64,000 bases of DNA from Piezodorus guildinii (Eukaryota > Arthropoda > Insecta > Hemiptera > Pentatomidae). The DNA lies in contig CM041292.1 in NCBI GenBank assembly GCA_023052935.1, positions 31,011,454 through 31,075,453 of the forward strand. The letters run 5' to 3'. Shown here piece by piece: positions 47,670 through 57,864 of the stretch (position 1 is the first letter of the stretch; every line of letters begins with the position of its first letter). The translations under genes were made by a program, and so were the position numbers. Below the pieces are notes generated by a model. It saw nothing but the letters and a program-made list of their open reading frames with translations, was not told where the DNA came from and did not search any database.

Positions 47670-48296
47670 TCTGCCTTCGATTTTTTTTTTAAATTTATTT
47701 ATTTAAATTTACAACTATATAATGTAATACATGAATTAAATTGGAATGAAATGTAAAAAGGCATGAAACACATGTAGAGAAGCTTCCCAATGAAAGCACT
47801 CTAAAAATGTTCTAAACTAGAAGGTCTCGGGGCCATCTCCTTTTCAGGCGCTTCGGAGGATTGTCAGGAATTGAAGAGGAAGAAAGGTCTGTAGAGGATT
47901 AGGGTGGGAATGGAGTTTGCCATGAAAGGAATGATATCTAGATCGGGCCAAATCAGCAACATACGGAACATTAAGGTCTTTATGGATTAGTGTATTCATG
48001 ACAAAGTAATGAGCATTGAGGATTTTACGAAGGATTTTGGATTGTAGGGATTGGATATTGGAAGAATTCGATGGTTTAGTAGAGCCCCAAAGCTCTACTC
48101 CGTAAGTCCATATCGGCCTTATGATAGTCATGTAGATGAGTCTTTTGTGGTTAAGTGGAAGATTAGAACGTTTGTCTAGTAAGTGTTGAAGTAGTCGAAA
48201 ACGTTGAGCAGTTTCTTGTCGTTTCAGTCTTGTATGAGGGTTCCAAGTGAGACATTTGTCAAGATTCAGTCCTAGATATCGGATCTGTTCATTTGA
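47670..48296 (-). mobile_element. J2 retrotransposon, 5'-truncated, minus strand
   Basis: The open frame 47844-48317 encodes the J2 C-terminal region without internal stops: EQIRYLGLNLDKCLTWNPHT, LLQHLLDKRSNLPLNHKRLI, TIIRPIWTYGVELWGSTKPS, SKILRKILNAHYFV and IHKDLNVPYVADLARSRYHS. A frameshift near the end replaces the PRRLKRRWPRDL tail, which is readable in another frame at 47825-47860. The poly-A is the T run near 47681. It retains a 24-residue segment deleted from the 50590 copy. Confidence 0.85.
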
Positions 48297-49625
48297 TTTT
48301 AAAATGAAAAGAAACACAAAAAAGTATTTTCTAACAATAATAGTGCATATTATACAGACAAAAGTGATATATTATTAATATTATAAGTTATATAATATAT
48401 AAAAAGTTATATATTACACACACACATAAAAGTGATATATTCTGCCCCAAATAAAAAATAAATAAATAATATAATATATATGTACAATAATAAAAATAAA
48501 TATAGGAGTAATAAATAGAGAGGGAAAATTGTGTATTTAAAGTATGTACGAATTGTACCGTCAAGATTAACTTTCGATTGTAAAGGGTTTTGTTCTTAGA
48601 ATATTAGTTAAATATAAATGGATATTTCTTATAGATTCAGTATTTTATGTTGACAATAACTGGGTGAGTTTCAAATTGTTGAAGCTTTTGATGTCAGGTA
48701 GGTATTATTGTCTCTAATCACGATACATGGTCTTGGTCTTCAGATAATTTATAATTGCATAACGAGAATTTGTTTTGCTATTTAATTTGATGAGCTTCTT
48801 TATTTAGTAAAAAAAAATATATATATACCAAGATAAATATTCATTTTATATTAAAAAATATTATCTGTTAAAGGGAAAATGTTATTAATTGTTATTAATG
48901 TATTAATTTTATAATTAAGCATCATAGATGATAATGATGTTACGGGAAACATTTTTAAATGAACTATGTTAACTAGTTGGGTAAACAGATTGCAAAGCTT
49001 GTTGTACACGGTACCAGCTGGTAGTCATGTTCGCGCTGGCATAAATCCTGTTCTAGGCATGTAAGGCAACCGGCAAGCTCACCTGTCAGTCTGCTAGGCT
49101 TGTAAATATCAGCAAATATATGCAAACATGTACTGAGAGATATGCAGCATGCAAATCCGTTTATTTAAACAAATAATAGAGAAAAAAATATGTTTGTTTA
49201 CTTAAAAAAAAAAAGTAATAAGGAAGTTTTGTAGGCCATTTTTAATTTTTTGTTTTGTATTTTCGAGCATAAGTTATACAAACTAAGCAAATTTGTAATT
49301 TCTTACCTGCATATGATCAGGTATGCAGTATCCTGCATATAGATCATATTTATCTTCCCTTTCATAATAAAAATAGGTTAATCGGGAGAATGCAATTAGA
49401 TAATAAATAATTGGTTCGTTCCTTAATCTTCCAAAAAACGTTTATTAAACATAGACATCAAAACGAATATACATTTCGCGAGACTTCCCCATCACCTCAC
49501 TAAAATACATTAACAAATTATCATTTAACATTACAAAATAACTTTTTATATACTAATTAAATTTATATTAATTAAACATTTTAGGAAGATTAAAGAACCA
49601 ACTAATTATTTATTACTCTGAACTT
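48297..49625. other. AT-rich sequence, nothing recognised
   Basis: 48990-49110 is slightly GC-richer (CGCGCTGGCATAAATCC area) but featureless. No repeat family match. Confidence 0.35.
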
Positions 49626-50080
49626 TTTTTTTTTTTTTTTTTTTTTTTTTGAAGCGAAACGGCCTTAAAGATCACGAAAATATCATTTCCCCTAACTTTG
49701 CCCACACGTTCCACTCTTTTTCTCTCTTCCCACCTTTTCTTCATTCTCCCAGACTAGACTCTTCTCTGTTCCTCGCTCCATACTCTCCCCTTTCTCACCT
49801 CTTTGGCACCCACAAGGACCTTTATCTTCCTTAATTTTTCTCTATATTCATCTCTATTGACACAATCCTGTGTTGAGGTTTCCAACCTCACTGTCTCTTT
49901 CCTCATCTGCTGAATGTATCCTCCGGCCTCTTTATATCCCCACATTTTTTCAAGGTTACTTTATTTATTCTGTTCGGGCTCATCCTCACCATATGCCTGT
50001 AGAAACGCAGCCTCCTGAACTTTCTTATAATGCTATGTTACGAATTTATTCAAACCTTTTCTATATTTCAAATTTTTTAT
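49626..50080 (-). mobile_element. retroposon 3' end with poly-A, unclassified non-LTR type
   Basis: A T run of about 25 (49626-49650) on the plus strand is a poly-A tail for a minus-strand insertion. The minus frame 49754-49945 encodes MWGYKEAGGYIQQMRKETVR, LETSTQDCVNRDEYREKLRK and a basic end. The layout (short charged C-terminus, then a purine-rich 3' end and poly-A) fits a 5'-truncated non-LTR ORF2 end; the clade is uncertain. Confidence 0.45.
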
Positions 50081-50339
50081 AGGTGTCGTTTTTTGTTTTT
50101 TTTAAGTATCATTTTTTCATCATTTTAGTTGTATTAATATATTCACAAAATAATCATAATAAAATTAAAGGCGTCAGCTGTGGGGTATTTGCTAGAATAT
50201 CATCCATCTTTGCTTAAGGCTGTAGATTCAAACCCGGCAGAAAGAGATCCTTGATTATGCAGCCTCCGTAAAATGTATACGTATTAAAACAGTAAAATGT
50301 AAACAGTATTCTTATGTTCAATTTACTAAACTATGACGG

Positions 50340-50440
50340 ATTCGGCTACCAACAGCGTTCTTGCATGTTCCAACTTTTGGAATTCTCTTCCGGATAACAT
50401 TCGTCATGCTGCCTCTTTTTATTCATTTATTTTATATATT
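50340..50440 (+). mobile_element. non-LTR ORF2 C-terminal scrap (53710 family type)
   Basis: The plus frame at about 50367-50432 reads NFWNSLPDNIRHAASFYSFI. This is the WNSLPxxIRxxxxxxxFK motif near the end of CR1/RTE-type ORF2, also present at 54094-54459 as IWNSIPSYIRHSNTLPTFKS. Nothing else of the element is preserved. Confidence 0.55.
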
Positions 50441-50486
50441 TTTTAATACATCCTATCTTCCCATGATAAAGGTATATAACAATTTA

Positions 50487-50560
50487 AATATTTACTCTGT
50501 AGTCAAAGTTACAATTACCATATTTCTGGTAATTATAAGTTTGACTCGAGAGTAAATATT
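50487..50560. repeat. 74-base hairpin-forming inverted repeat
   Basis: AATATTTACTCT, AGTCAAA, TTA and AATTACCA on the left pair with TGGTAATT, TAA, TTTGACT and AGAGTAAATATT on the right around a 6-base loop. No copy elsewhere in the window. Confidence 0.6.
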
Positions 50561-50589
50561 CATAATGTTAGATTTAAATTTTTACATAT

Positions 50590-51903
50590 AATGCCACGCT
50601 GCGTTCCACTTATTTTCCTGATCCTTGGAAATTTTCAATCATCAAAATGCTCCCTAAGCCTAAAAAGCCTCTTGAAAACCCATCTTCCTACCGTCCTATC
50701 TCTCTTTTGCCCATTATGGGGAAAATCCTAAAAAAACTGCTCCTTAAACGTCTATACCCAATCCTGGATATTAACCATGTGGTTCCTGACCACCAGTTTG
50801 GATTTCGCTCATCCCATTCCACTATACAACAGTGTCACCGTGTGATGGATGTGATATCTTCAACATTGGAGCGCGGGATGTATTGCACTGGAACCTTTCT
50901 TGACGTGCAACAGGCCTTTGACCGAGTTTGGCACCAAGGGCTGCTCTACAAACTTCGCCAATTCCTCTCTCCTACGTACTTCTTATTAATCCGATCCTAC
51001 CTCACTGATAGAACCTTTAAAGTAAGTCATAACTTTTCCTACTCATCCATATTTCCTCAGTCCGCTGGTGTACCTCAGGGTAGTATTCTGGGCCCAATCC
51101 TTTATACCATATATACAGCTGTTATTCCAATCCATCCTAGAACTGTCCTCACAAAACCTACGCAGATGACACTTGTGTGTTATCCGTAAATAATGACCCA
51201 TCTGTTGCTTCCAAAACCCTTCAGTCTCACATTTCTTACATTGAATAATGGTGTCAAAAGTGGAGAATTAAAATCAACCCTACTAAATCCCATCAAATTA
51301 CCTTCACCCTTCGTCGAAAACCTTTGTCCGCCTGTCCCACTATTTCCTTTAACAATATTCCACTCACCTCAGTTGAACAGATCCGGTACCTAGGACTCCA
51401 TCTAGACAAACGTCTTACTTGGAATCCTCACACTAGACTGAAACGACAAGAAACTATTGGGACATATAGGATTGAGTTATGGGGATCCACCAAACCATCC
51501 AATTCTTCCCTCATTCAATCCTTGCAATCCAAAATCCTCCGAAAGATCCTAAACGCCCCTTACTTTGTCACCAATAAAATAATTCATAAAGACCTAAATA
51601 TCCCATTAGTCTCAGATCTAGCCCGAACTAGATATTCCTCCTTTTATTCCAAATTACCCGTCCACTCCAACCCACTCGTCCGCAAACTCTCATCTCCTAT
51701 TCCTGATCATCTTCCAAGACGGCTGAAAAGACGATGGCCTCGAGACCTACTTAGCTGAATAAACTTTGAAGTGCTACCACTAGGTAGTTTCTTCACATGC
51801 CTGTATCACGCCCACTTGATATATTAGCACATTTACTTAATGTATTTTATTGTATAATACAGTTGTAAATTTCTTTTAAATAAAAAAAAAAATAATAACA
51901 AAA
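50590..51903 (+). mobile_element. J2 retrotransposon, 5'-truncated, 10-bp target duplication
   Basis: TTTTACATAT at 50580-50589 and 51904-51913 flanks the copy. It begins inside the polymerase (YFPDPWKFSIIKMLPKPKKP) and carries SYRPISLLPIMGKI, HQFGFRSSHSTIQQ, FLDVQQAFDRVWHQG and SAGVPQGSILGPILY. The YxDD region is frameshifted near 51160 (AYADDTCVL is readable across frames). The end spans 51324-51758, with an internal deletion after KRQET, and finishes PRRLKRRWPRDLLS. The 3' UTR ends in AAATAAAAAAAAA. Intact duplication and low lesion number suggest fairly recent insertion. Confidence 0.9.
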
Positions 51904-52310
51904 TTTTACATATTAAATTCAATTTTGCCTTAAAAGCCCTTGAAATGTTAAGCGTGCTTGCATCGCACCAAGTAATATTCCATATGATAAATCAGGTAAT
52001 AGAAATTTCAAATATCCTGTGATATATATTGTATTTTGTGTAAAATAATAAAACCAGAGGTTAAGAAAAAAAAATTACAATTATCAGGCCTGTAGGGTTG
52101 CATTATTTGTTTTTCTAGTACTTGTTACTTGATGGTTGAACAATAAAGGAGAAAGTAAAGACAAATTATAATTAGTCTTTTGCTAATATTTAGGTTTTCA
52201 CTTTTATTTATAGATACTGCTTTCGCTTTCTGTTGTTTTTTTCACTTAATTTTGTTTTTATCTTGATATAATTATATTCACACCTGTCCTGCAGTTTGTT
52301 GACTATTAGT

Positions 52311-52580
52311 TTTTTTTTTTTTTATTATTTTTATTGAGATATATTACAATTTGTTACAAAATGAACAATAATAATATTGATAAGAGACCACATTCATACT
52401 ATATATACAGAAAATAATAATAATGGTCAAATTACATAAAATAGAACATAAATAAATTCATATATATACAATAAAATAATAATAATAAATTAAAAACAAA
52501 ACAAATTGAAACAAAAACCTATTATTGAGATAAATAAAAAGTTGGCAAATAAATAAACATCTTACACACAATCATAACTA
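52311..52580 (-). mobile_element. J1 insertion consisting only of 3' UTR, 12-bp target duplication
   Basis: TTGACTATTAGT occurs at 52299-52310 and 52581-52592. The insertion starts with a T run (poly-A tail on the minus strand). It matches the J1 3' UTR of the 45655 subtype (minus strand: ATAGTTATGATTGTGTG, TTATCTCAATAATAGG, GGTCTCTTATCAATATTATT). Confidence 0.8.
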
Positions 52581-52626
52581 TTGACTATTAGTGAAAATTA
52601 TTATTTAGCAATAATTTTAGTACTAA

Positions 52627-52775
52627 TAGGGGTACTCACTACGTTTGCTACAGCATGCTATTTGTGTTATTTTGCTAAACCCGTCGAGTTTCTACAGTTA
52701 TTTCCTGTATAAAATTGATGGATTTAGCACAATAGCACAAATAGCATGATATAGCAAACGTAGTGAGTACCCCTA
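52627..52775. mobile_element. 149-bp MITE with long TIRs
   Basis: TAGGGGTACTCACTACGTTT and GCTA at the left end are inverted at the right end (TAGC, AAACGTAGTGAGTACCCCTA). Pairing resumes inward as CATGCTATTTGTG versus CACAAATAGCATG. The outer TA could be the target duplication. No coding capacity. Confidence 0.75.
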
Positions 52776-52989
52776 ATATTAGTATTGAATTTTGATTAAT
52801 TTTTCGGTTATTTTATTTCTTATTAATGTTTCGTATATCTTAAGTTAACTTATTTTATGTATTATTGATCAAATCTTTTATTGACTAAATATAGCTTTCA
52901 TATTATGTTGAAATATGCTGTTAATATTAAGGGGCTTGGTCCTAGAATATATTTTTTTTAATGAATAAATCGATATTCGCTGTTTCCAT

Positions 52990-53230
52990 GCTTCTACATA
53001 CTGATGACTGTTCCCACCTAAATGCCTATCAGCTTGACGCAATCCTCCTACCTACGCCTCGTTGTATCCCTCAGAGGCCTGCCAGTCTGCGCTTATTAAC
53101 TTCTGTGATTCAATCGCTGTTCAGTCTATCAAATTTATACGCACATTAATTGTACTGACGGGGTACAAGCCCCACAATTCTAAGTTGTGTAATCTACTTA
53201 ATTCTTATACCAGTAAATAAATTGTTCTTA
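52990..53230 (+). repeat. family I 3' UTR, second copy
   Basis: A GC-richer, pyrimidine-rich block (CTATCAGCTTGACGCAATCC, CTTCTGTGATTCAATCGCTG) is followed by GTACTGACGGGGTACAAGCC and CCACAATTCTAAGTTGTG, ending in AATAAATTGTTC. Parallels 47190-47470. Confidence 0.45.
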
Positions 53231-53709
53231 AAGTTAAACATAATCATTGTTTTTCTTCCTTCAATGTAAGTGACAACATCTTGTATGTACCATTAGTGAA
53301 TAATAAAAATTATTGGGTTGTAAAAGAAGTTTGTAACGTTGTTTAATATTTCAATTTAATGCTCTTTAAGTTTATAAAATCATGTTTGCTTGGTCAATTA
53401 TGTTTACATATTCTAAAAAAAAATATTAATTGAGGTGCTTTTATGAATCAGTTTTAATCGAGAATCATTATCTTTAAGTATAATTTTGCTTGCTCAAAAT
53501 GGAAGATAAAATTTATTTTAGTTATTAAATGATTTTTATTTCCGAAAAGGAAACTCCGCTTCTTAGATGGTAAACAAAATTTGCAGTGTGTATGGCGATG
53601 ATGTGTTAGTAGAAATTTTGGCTTGGAAGGCGCGAAACGCTCAGGTCGTCCATCAACTGTTTGTTGATGGTGACCTAATTTCCAAACATTACCTGAAATA
53701 TGGACACAT
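53231..53709. other. AT-rich spacer
   Basis: Nothing recognised, apart from a weak mariner-like trace near 53560-53690 (ATTTGCAGTGTGTATGGCGA, GGTCGTCCATCAACTGTT) that might be a transposase N-terminal relic. Confidence 0.3.
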
Positions 53710-53815
53710 GTAATAATAATAATAATAATAAATTCTTTATTTATTCTGGGACAAGTCCCTTCGGAATAATGTTACAGACAAATTAAATTAGAGCTTCAAA
53801 GTCTTAGAGTAAAAA

Positions 53816-53872
<57 letters not shown>

Positions 53873-54465
53873 AAAAAATAAATAAAAAGCAACAGAAATG
53901 ACAAAGAAAATGAATAATAGTTATAAATTCATAGGTAGCTTCTTATAATAATTTAGAAAAACAAATAAAACAAATTAGACTAGAATAAAAAAATAAAAAT
54001 ATGTTCATATACACATTGCAAAATAAAATATGCATAAAATAAAATTGTATAATAAATCGTTTCTCTCTGCCGATTTTTATTGAAATTTGCAAATCACTTG
54101 AGGTCATTTGAAAATTGGATAGACAGGAAGTGTTTGAATAAACGGGATTTGAAGGTAGGGAGAGTATTGGAATGACGGATATAAGAAGGAATAGAATTCC
54201 ATATGGACGAGGATCGGATAAGGAAAGATCTGTCGAAAGCTGCGGTTCGATGAGGCGTTATATACAGGTCTGAAGACCGTGAACGAGTGTTGCGGGAGTG
54301 GATGGAGGATTTAAATGAAAGTATATCAGAGATGTACGATGGACGTTGAGATCGGAGAACTTGGAAGAGAAAGGATGCCAGGAAGTATTTAGAACGGTAT
54401 GATGGTAATAGATTAAAATGTTTCATATATAATTGATTAAAAATACTCATAAGAATCAAAAGTTT
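53710..54465 (-). mobile_element. 5'-truncated non-LTR retrotransposon (CR1/RTE-like)
   Basis: The minus-strand element ends in a TTA microsatellite (TAA repeats at 53711-53731), a terminus style common in CR1/RTE-like elements. A (TA)n with poly-A interrupts the 3' UTR at 53811-53870. The ORF end is at 54094-54459. Confidence 0.65.
54094..54459 (-). pseudogene. C-terminal region of a non-LTR ORF2 protein
   Basis: The open frame of 121 codons shows the usual end of CR1/RTE-type polymerase proteins: FLFQVLRSQRPSYISDILSF, then NTRSRSSDLYITPHRTAAFD, then SFLIRSSSIWNSIPSYIRHS and TFKSRLFKHFLSIQF before the stop. The reverse transcriptase domain is lost by 5' truncation. The same C-terminal motif is found decayed at 44119-44720 and 50340-50440. 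Confidence 0.7.
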
Positions 54466-54763
54466 TTATTTAAATTAAATAGTTATTTAAAACCCCAATA
54501 CAATAGTTTTTTAAATTCGTAACAAGAGAACAACAAAAATAATGTCCCACCTTTATTTTTTTTGATTTTTCGTTAAGATTATTGCATAAAATTTATAATC
54601 TGTGAGGAACCTTAGTTTCAGCCCACATATAGAGATTATTATTGTTCTTCGCCGAACAGACGTGCAAGGAGGTGATTAGGCCGATAATATCACTCTAAGC
54701 TGCCAAGATTTTTCCTAATATTTTGCATACCCACTTTAAAGGGCTGTTAAGCTCTAGGAAAGT

Positions 54764-55360
54764 TAGGTCACCTGTAGCATAGTTGCTAACATAACAGCAT
54801 TCCACGCCCACTTTTCCGGATTCAAACCTACAGGTGGCCCTAGAATGTTTAATGGGAGTAAAAAATACTTAATGATGGAGTTTTATAACTATCATCTTAA
54901 TTTTGTTTATTTCCATACTTTATAACTGTCATCTTATTATCATTTTACATTAAATTTTATTTATGTTCCCATATTATATAACTTTCACCATATTATTATT
55001 CTATACCTAACGCATTATTAAGTCTATAATTACATTGGTTATTATCTTATCTTGGTTGTTTCTTTTAGCACTGATGACAGCCCACAATGTAGGCCGAAAC
55101 TTCGGCATATAATTAAAATAGCATTTGTTTTAAATGTGTTTTTATATTTTATGACCGCACCCCCAACCATCTTCCTCATCTAAAAAATACTTAGTTATTC
55201 TGTCCGTCCGAGGGGACGTTAAAAGGTGGTCCCGAGACTGTGGGATATCAGGTTCTCGTTAAAGATAGGGATCTGTTCTAATTAAATCTGAATAAGCAAA
55301 ATTTAGGACTTCTACTGTAGCATTGTCTGATCAGCATGCAGTGACATTAAATGAAAAAAG
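54764..55360 (+). mobile_element. SINE C inserted in SINE A, itself interrupted
   Basis: AAGCTCTAGGAAAGT at 54749-54763 and 55361-55375 is a perfect 15-bp target duplication. The head shows TGTAGCATAGTTGCTAACAT and GGATTCAAACCTACAGGTGG. The body resumes after the inner insertion (GTCCGTCCGAGGGGACGTTA, GGTGGTCCCGAGACTGTGGG). Confidence 0.9.
54872..55180 (+). mobile_element. K-type retroposon inside SINE C, 13-bp target duplication
   Basis: TAAAAAATACTTA at 54859-54871 and 55181-55193 flanks this 309-bp insertion. Its 3' part holds CTGATGACAGCCCACAATGT (from 55071), then AGGCCGAAACTTCGGCAT and AATTAAAATAGC. The 5' part is AT-rich with loosely repeated ATAACTNTCATCTTATTAT-type units (54885-54990). 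No ORF. Target duplication of this length indicates target-primed reverse transcription. Confidence 0.75.
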
Positions 55361-55475
55361 AAGCTCTAGGAAAGTCATCATTAAAATGATACACTCAATA
55401 GCTTTCCGGTTTCGATCCCAATATACAGAGATTAGCAGAATAGTGTCCTATCTAATCTATTTCCCTGCTACTTTC

Positions 55476-56206
55476 AGACCTGAACAAGTTCAAAGTAAAA
55501 ATAAGTAATAACCCACCACGAGTAAGGGAAATGCCATCATACACATATGAACTTAATAGCAAATTCCAAAGTAACATTTAGTCTGTTGGTCCTTATCTAC
55601 TCAGCTATCGAGGCGAATCGTTCCTCTAGCTGGGTTCAAGTTAGTTGGGAACAGTTGAACCTCGAATATAAGTTAGCTACCCTAGGATTTCCAAGTCTAA
55701 TAACCTTTGACTGAAGGCATGGCAACACAATCCCCCGTTTGCCAACAGTTCGTCTAATATCACAATCCCAAATGAGAAACTAAAATTATTAGTTGTAAGG
55801 AAGACTTAAAGCCATCAAGTTTAAATCTTTCTTTACCAAAGAACGAAATAAAGCTAATTAAAGAATAAATTCATTACATTATGCCTGGCTTTTTAATATT
55901 TCTTCAAAATTATTGAACGTTGAGAAGAATTAGTCACGTCCGGCAGCAACTGCCTTTAGAAACCCAATAATGTTACATTTTTGCATTATTATATTACCGA
56001 AAGAATATGTAAAAAAAAAAAATAAAAAAATAGTGCTAAAATTGTAATACTTGTTTCTTATACTTCCCATCATAACTGCTACAATATGTACCTAATAGGG
56101 TTGTGTAAAAAAGAGAGGGAGTATTAGAGAAAACTGAGTTTCGTAAATATCTCTTAACAATTATTATGTTTACCGCAAACAAATATATTCTTACTTTCTG
56201 GGGGCG
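55476..56206. other. unassigned sequence
   Basis: No family match or motif in the short frames present. Confidence 0.4.
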
Positions 56207-56430
56207 CGGGTGGGCCCGAGATGGTAAGCGCGTTGCTTCAAACACGTTGGCTAGCTATTGACCAATACCATATCAATACCAGATGACCAATACCTTGAAA
56301 ATCAAAAATTACGAGTTTAACTCTCGGAACCGGAGGGGACTTTTATCTCGGCATTAATCCCTCCGACCTCACTCCCTGGTCCGAGGAACCCCGTATAGCC
56401 TTCAAAGGCGAGGTAGGAGTGAAAAAAAAA
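56207..56430 (+). mobile_element. SINE B, long-head copy with oligo-A tail
   Basis: The head GGCCCGAGATGGTAAGCGCG corresponds to the A-box region; the B box is degenerate (GAGTTTAACTC) and lies about 105 bases further on. The shared body (ACCGGAGGGGACTTTTATCT, CTCACTCCCTGGTCCGAG, CTTCAAAGGCGAGGTAGGAG) ends in a run of A at 56421-56430. Confidence 0.75.
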
Positions 56431-56443
56431 TCCTATTTTCTAC

Positions 56444-56794
56444 TAGGGATGGGCATAATGGAATGACGATTATCGGACCATTCGATTATTTCAATCATTC
56501 GAATTAATCGATCATCGGATTAGAAACGAATGATCATTCGAAATGAATTGTTTAACGATAATCGAGGGATTATAAGGAGCTCGGATAATCGAACGACTTT
56601 TTTTTTTTTTGTTTGCTCATCACATAAATTATATGCATATTTGCACCTAGGCTCAGCTATCGCAGAGTCAGAAATTGTGGCATATCGTCTCTTAAAATGC
56701 ATATTAATCATTCGATTATGAAATCATTCGATTATTTAAATCATCGAAGTCCGAGCATCCGATTATGACGATCATTCGATTATGCCCACCCCTA
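56444..56794. mobile_element. hAT-type MITE with iterated ATTCGATTAT
   Basis: The left end TAGGGATGGGCATAATGGAA and right end (inverted) TAGGGGTGGGCATAATCGAA match over about 35 bases including GAATGA and ATTATCGG / CATAATCGG. Flanks TTTTCTAC (56436-56443) and CTTTTTAC (56795-56802) agree at 6 of 8 positions, fitting a decayed 8-bp hAT duplication. ATTCGATTAT or variants recur at least six times on either side of a central poly-T segment. Confidence 0.75.
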
Positions 56795-56924
56795 CTTTTT
56801 ACAAATATTCATTTACATTCGATAAAACTACTATTCTTGCCACTATTAAGTATTGCAATATGTGGCATGATTGAAAGATTTGATCCAAGTCGGCAGCTTT
56901 AGAAAGATTTAACATAAACCAATA

Positions 56925-57548
56925 CTTTTTGTTTATTATTTTTAATATGGAACCTATTTAATCGACCGAAAAAAATAACATAAAATTGAAAAAAAAAAAC
57001 CTCCAAAATTTGAGGGCTTGAATTTCAAGATATGTATAATGCGAATAAGGTATACAAAAATAAATCAACTACAAGTCCAAGTTTTTTTAAACTTTTCACA
57101 AAAATATTAGGGCATTTATTAATGATTCTTAAACCTCGACGTTTATACTAGCCAATTAGTTTTATAATGATGGCCGATTAAAAACTAATTCAATAACTCA
57201 GTTATTTTTGAAGATAGAAAAAAAATGTTATCAAAGTTTTTTAACTAAAAAACCGCGAATAATTATAAAATATGGAAATTTCAGACATAATACACCCATA
57301 ACAGTACTTTTTTTTAAGAACGAGAAAAAACTTTATTGAGTTTTAGGATTAAGACACCGCGACGAATAAGAAATATAAATTCAATTATTTTCGAAGATGG
57401 AGTAAAAATTCTATAGTGTTTTACAATTAGTACATCGCTATTAATTAATTTATTGAGTTTTAGAATCAGTAAAGCGTGATAAAGAAAAAAAAAGTAACGT
57501 GCTCTAGAATAAGTAAAATTTATTTCAATAAAAATCGAAGGAAAATAA
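56925..57548 (+). repeat. repeat F copy
   Basis: TTTTGTTTATTATTTTTAAT, CAAAATTTGAGGGCTTGAAT, GACGTTTATACTAGCC, AATAACTCAGTTATTTTTGA and AAAAAACCGCGAATAATTAT define this copy, which shares block order with 16055-16500. SINE C is inserted at its right edge. Confidence 0.65.
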
Positions 57549-57557
57549 ATAAAGAAG

Positions 57558-57843
57558 AGGGATCACTTGTAGCTGGGTGGCTAGCATAACAGCCTCCTAT
57601 GCCAAACATGACGGGTTCAAACCCGCTGGTGTTCCTAGGATTTTTTAATGGGAGTAAAAAGTACTTAGTTATGCCGTCCTTCGGAGGGGATGTTAAAAGG
57701 TGGTCCAGAGCCTGTGCGATGTCAGGTACTCGTTAAAGATTCCTATCCTAATAAAACCTAGATAGGCAAAATTTAGGACTCCCATTGTAGCATCGTCCAA
57801 TTAGATAGTAGCATAAAGTGACATTATATAAATAAACAAATAT
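57558..57843 (+). mobile_element. SINE C, full length, target duplication
   Basis: Head: A box TGTAGCTGGGTGG and B box GGGTTCAAACCC, ordinary tRNA spacing. Body: CCGTCCTTCGGAGGGGATGT, GTCCAGAGCCTGTGCGATGT, CAGGTACTCGTTAAAGATTC, CATTGTAGCATCGTCCAATT. TAAAGAAG flanks it at 57550-57557 and 57844-57851. The best-preserved copy of the family here. Confidence 0.88.
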
Positions 57844-57864
57844 TAAAGAAGTTATATATATATA

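Larger units (their letters stand above)
54610..55475 (-). mobile_element. old SINE A, outermost layer of a three-level nest
   Basis: 54610-54763 matches the SINE A 3' body on the minus strand (CATATAGAGATTATTATTGT, CAGACGTGCAAGGAGGTGAT, TTTTTCCTAATATTTTGC, CATACCCACTTTAAAGGGCT). After the SINE C, 55376-55475 matches the remainder, including a degenerate B box (GGTTTCGATCCC on the plus strand) and the head region. It is heavily mutated. Confidence 0.65.
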
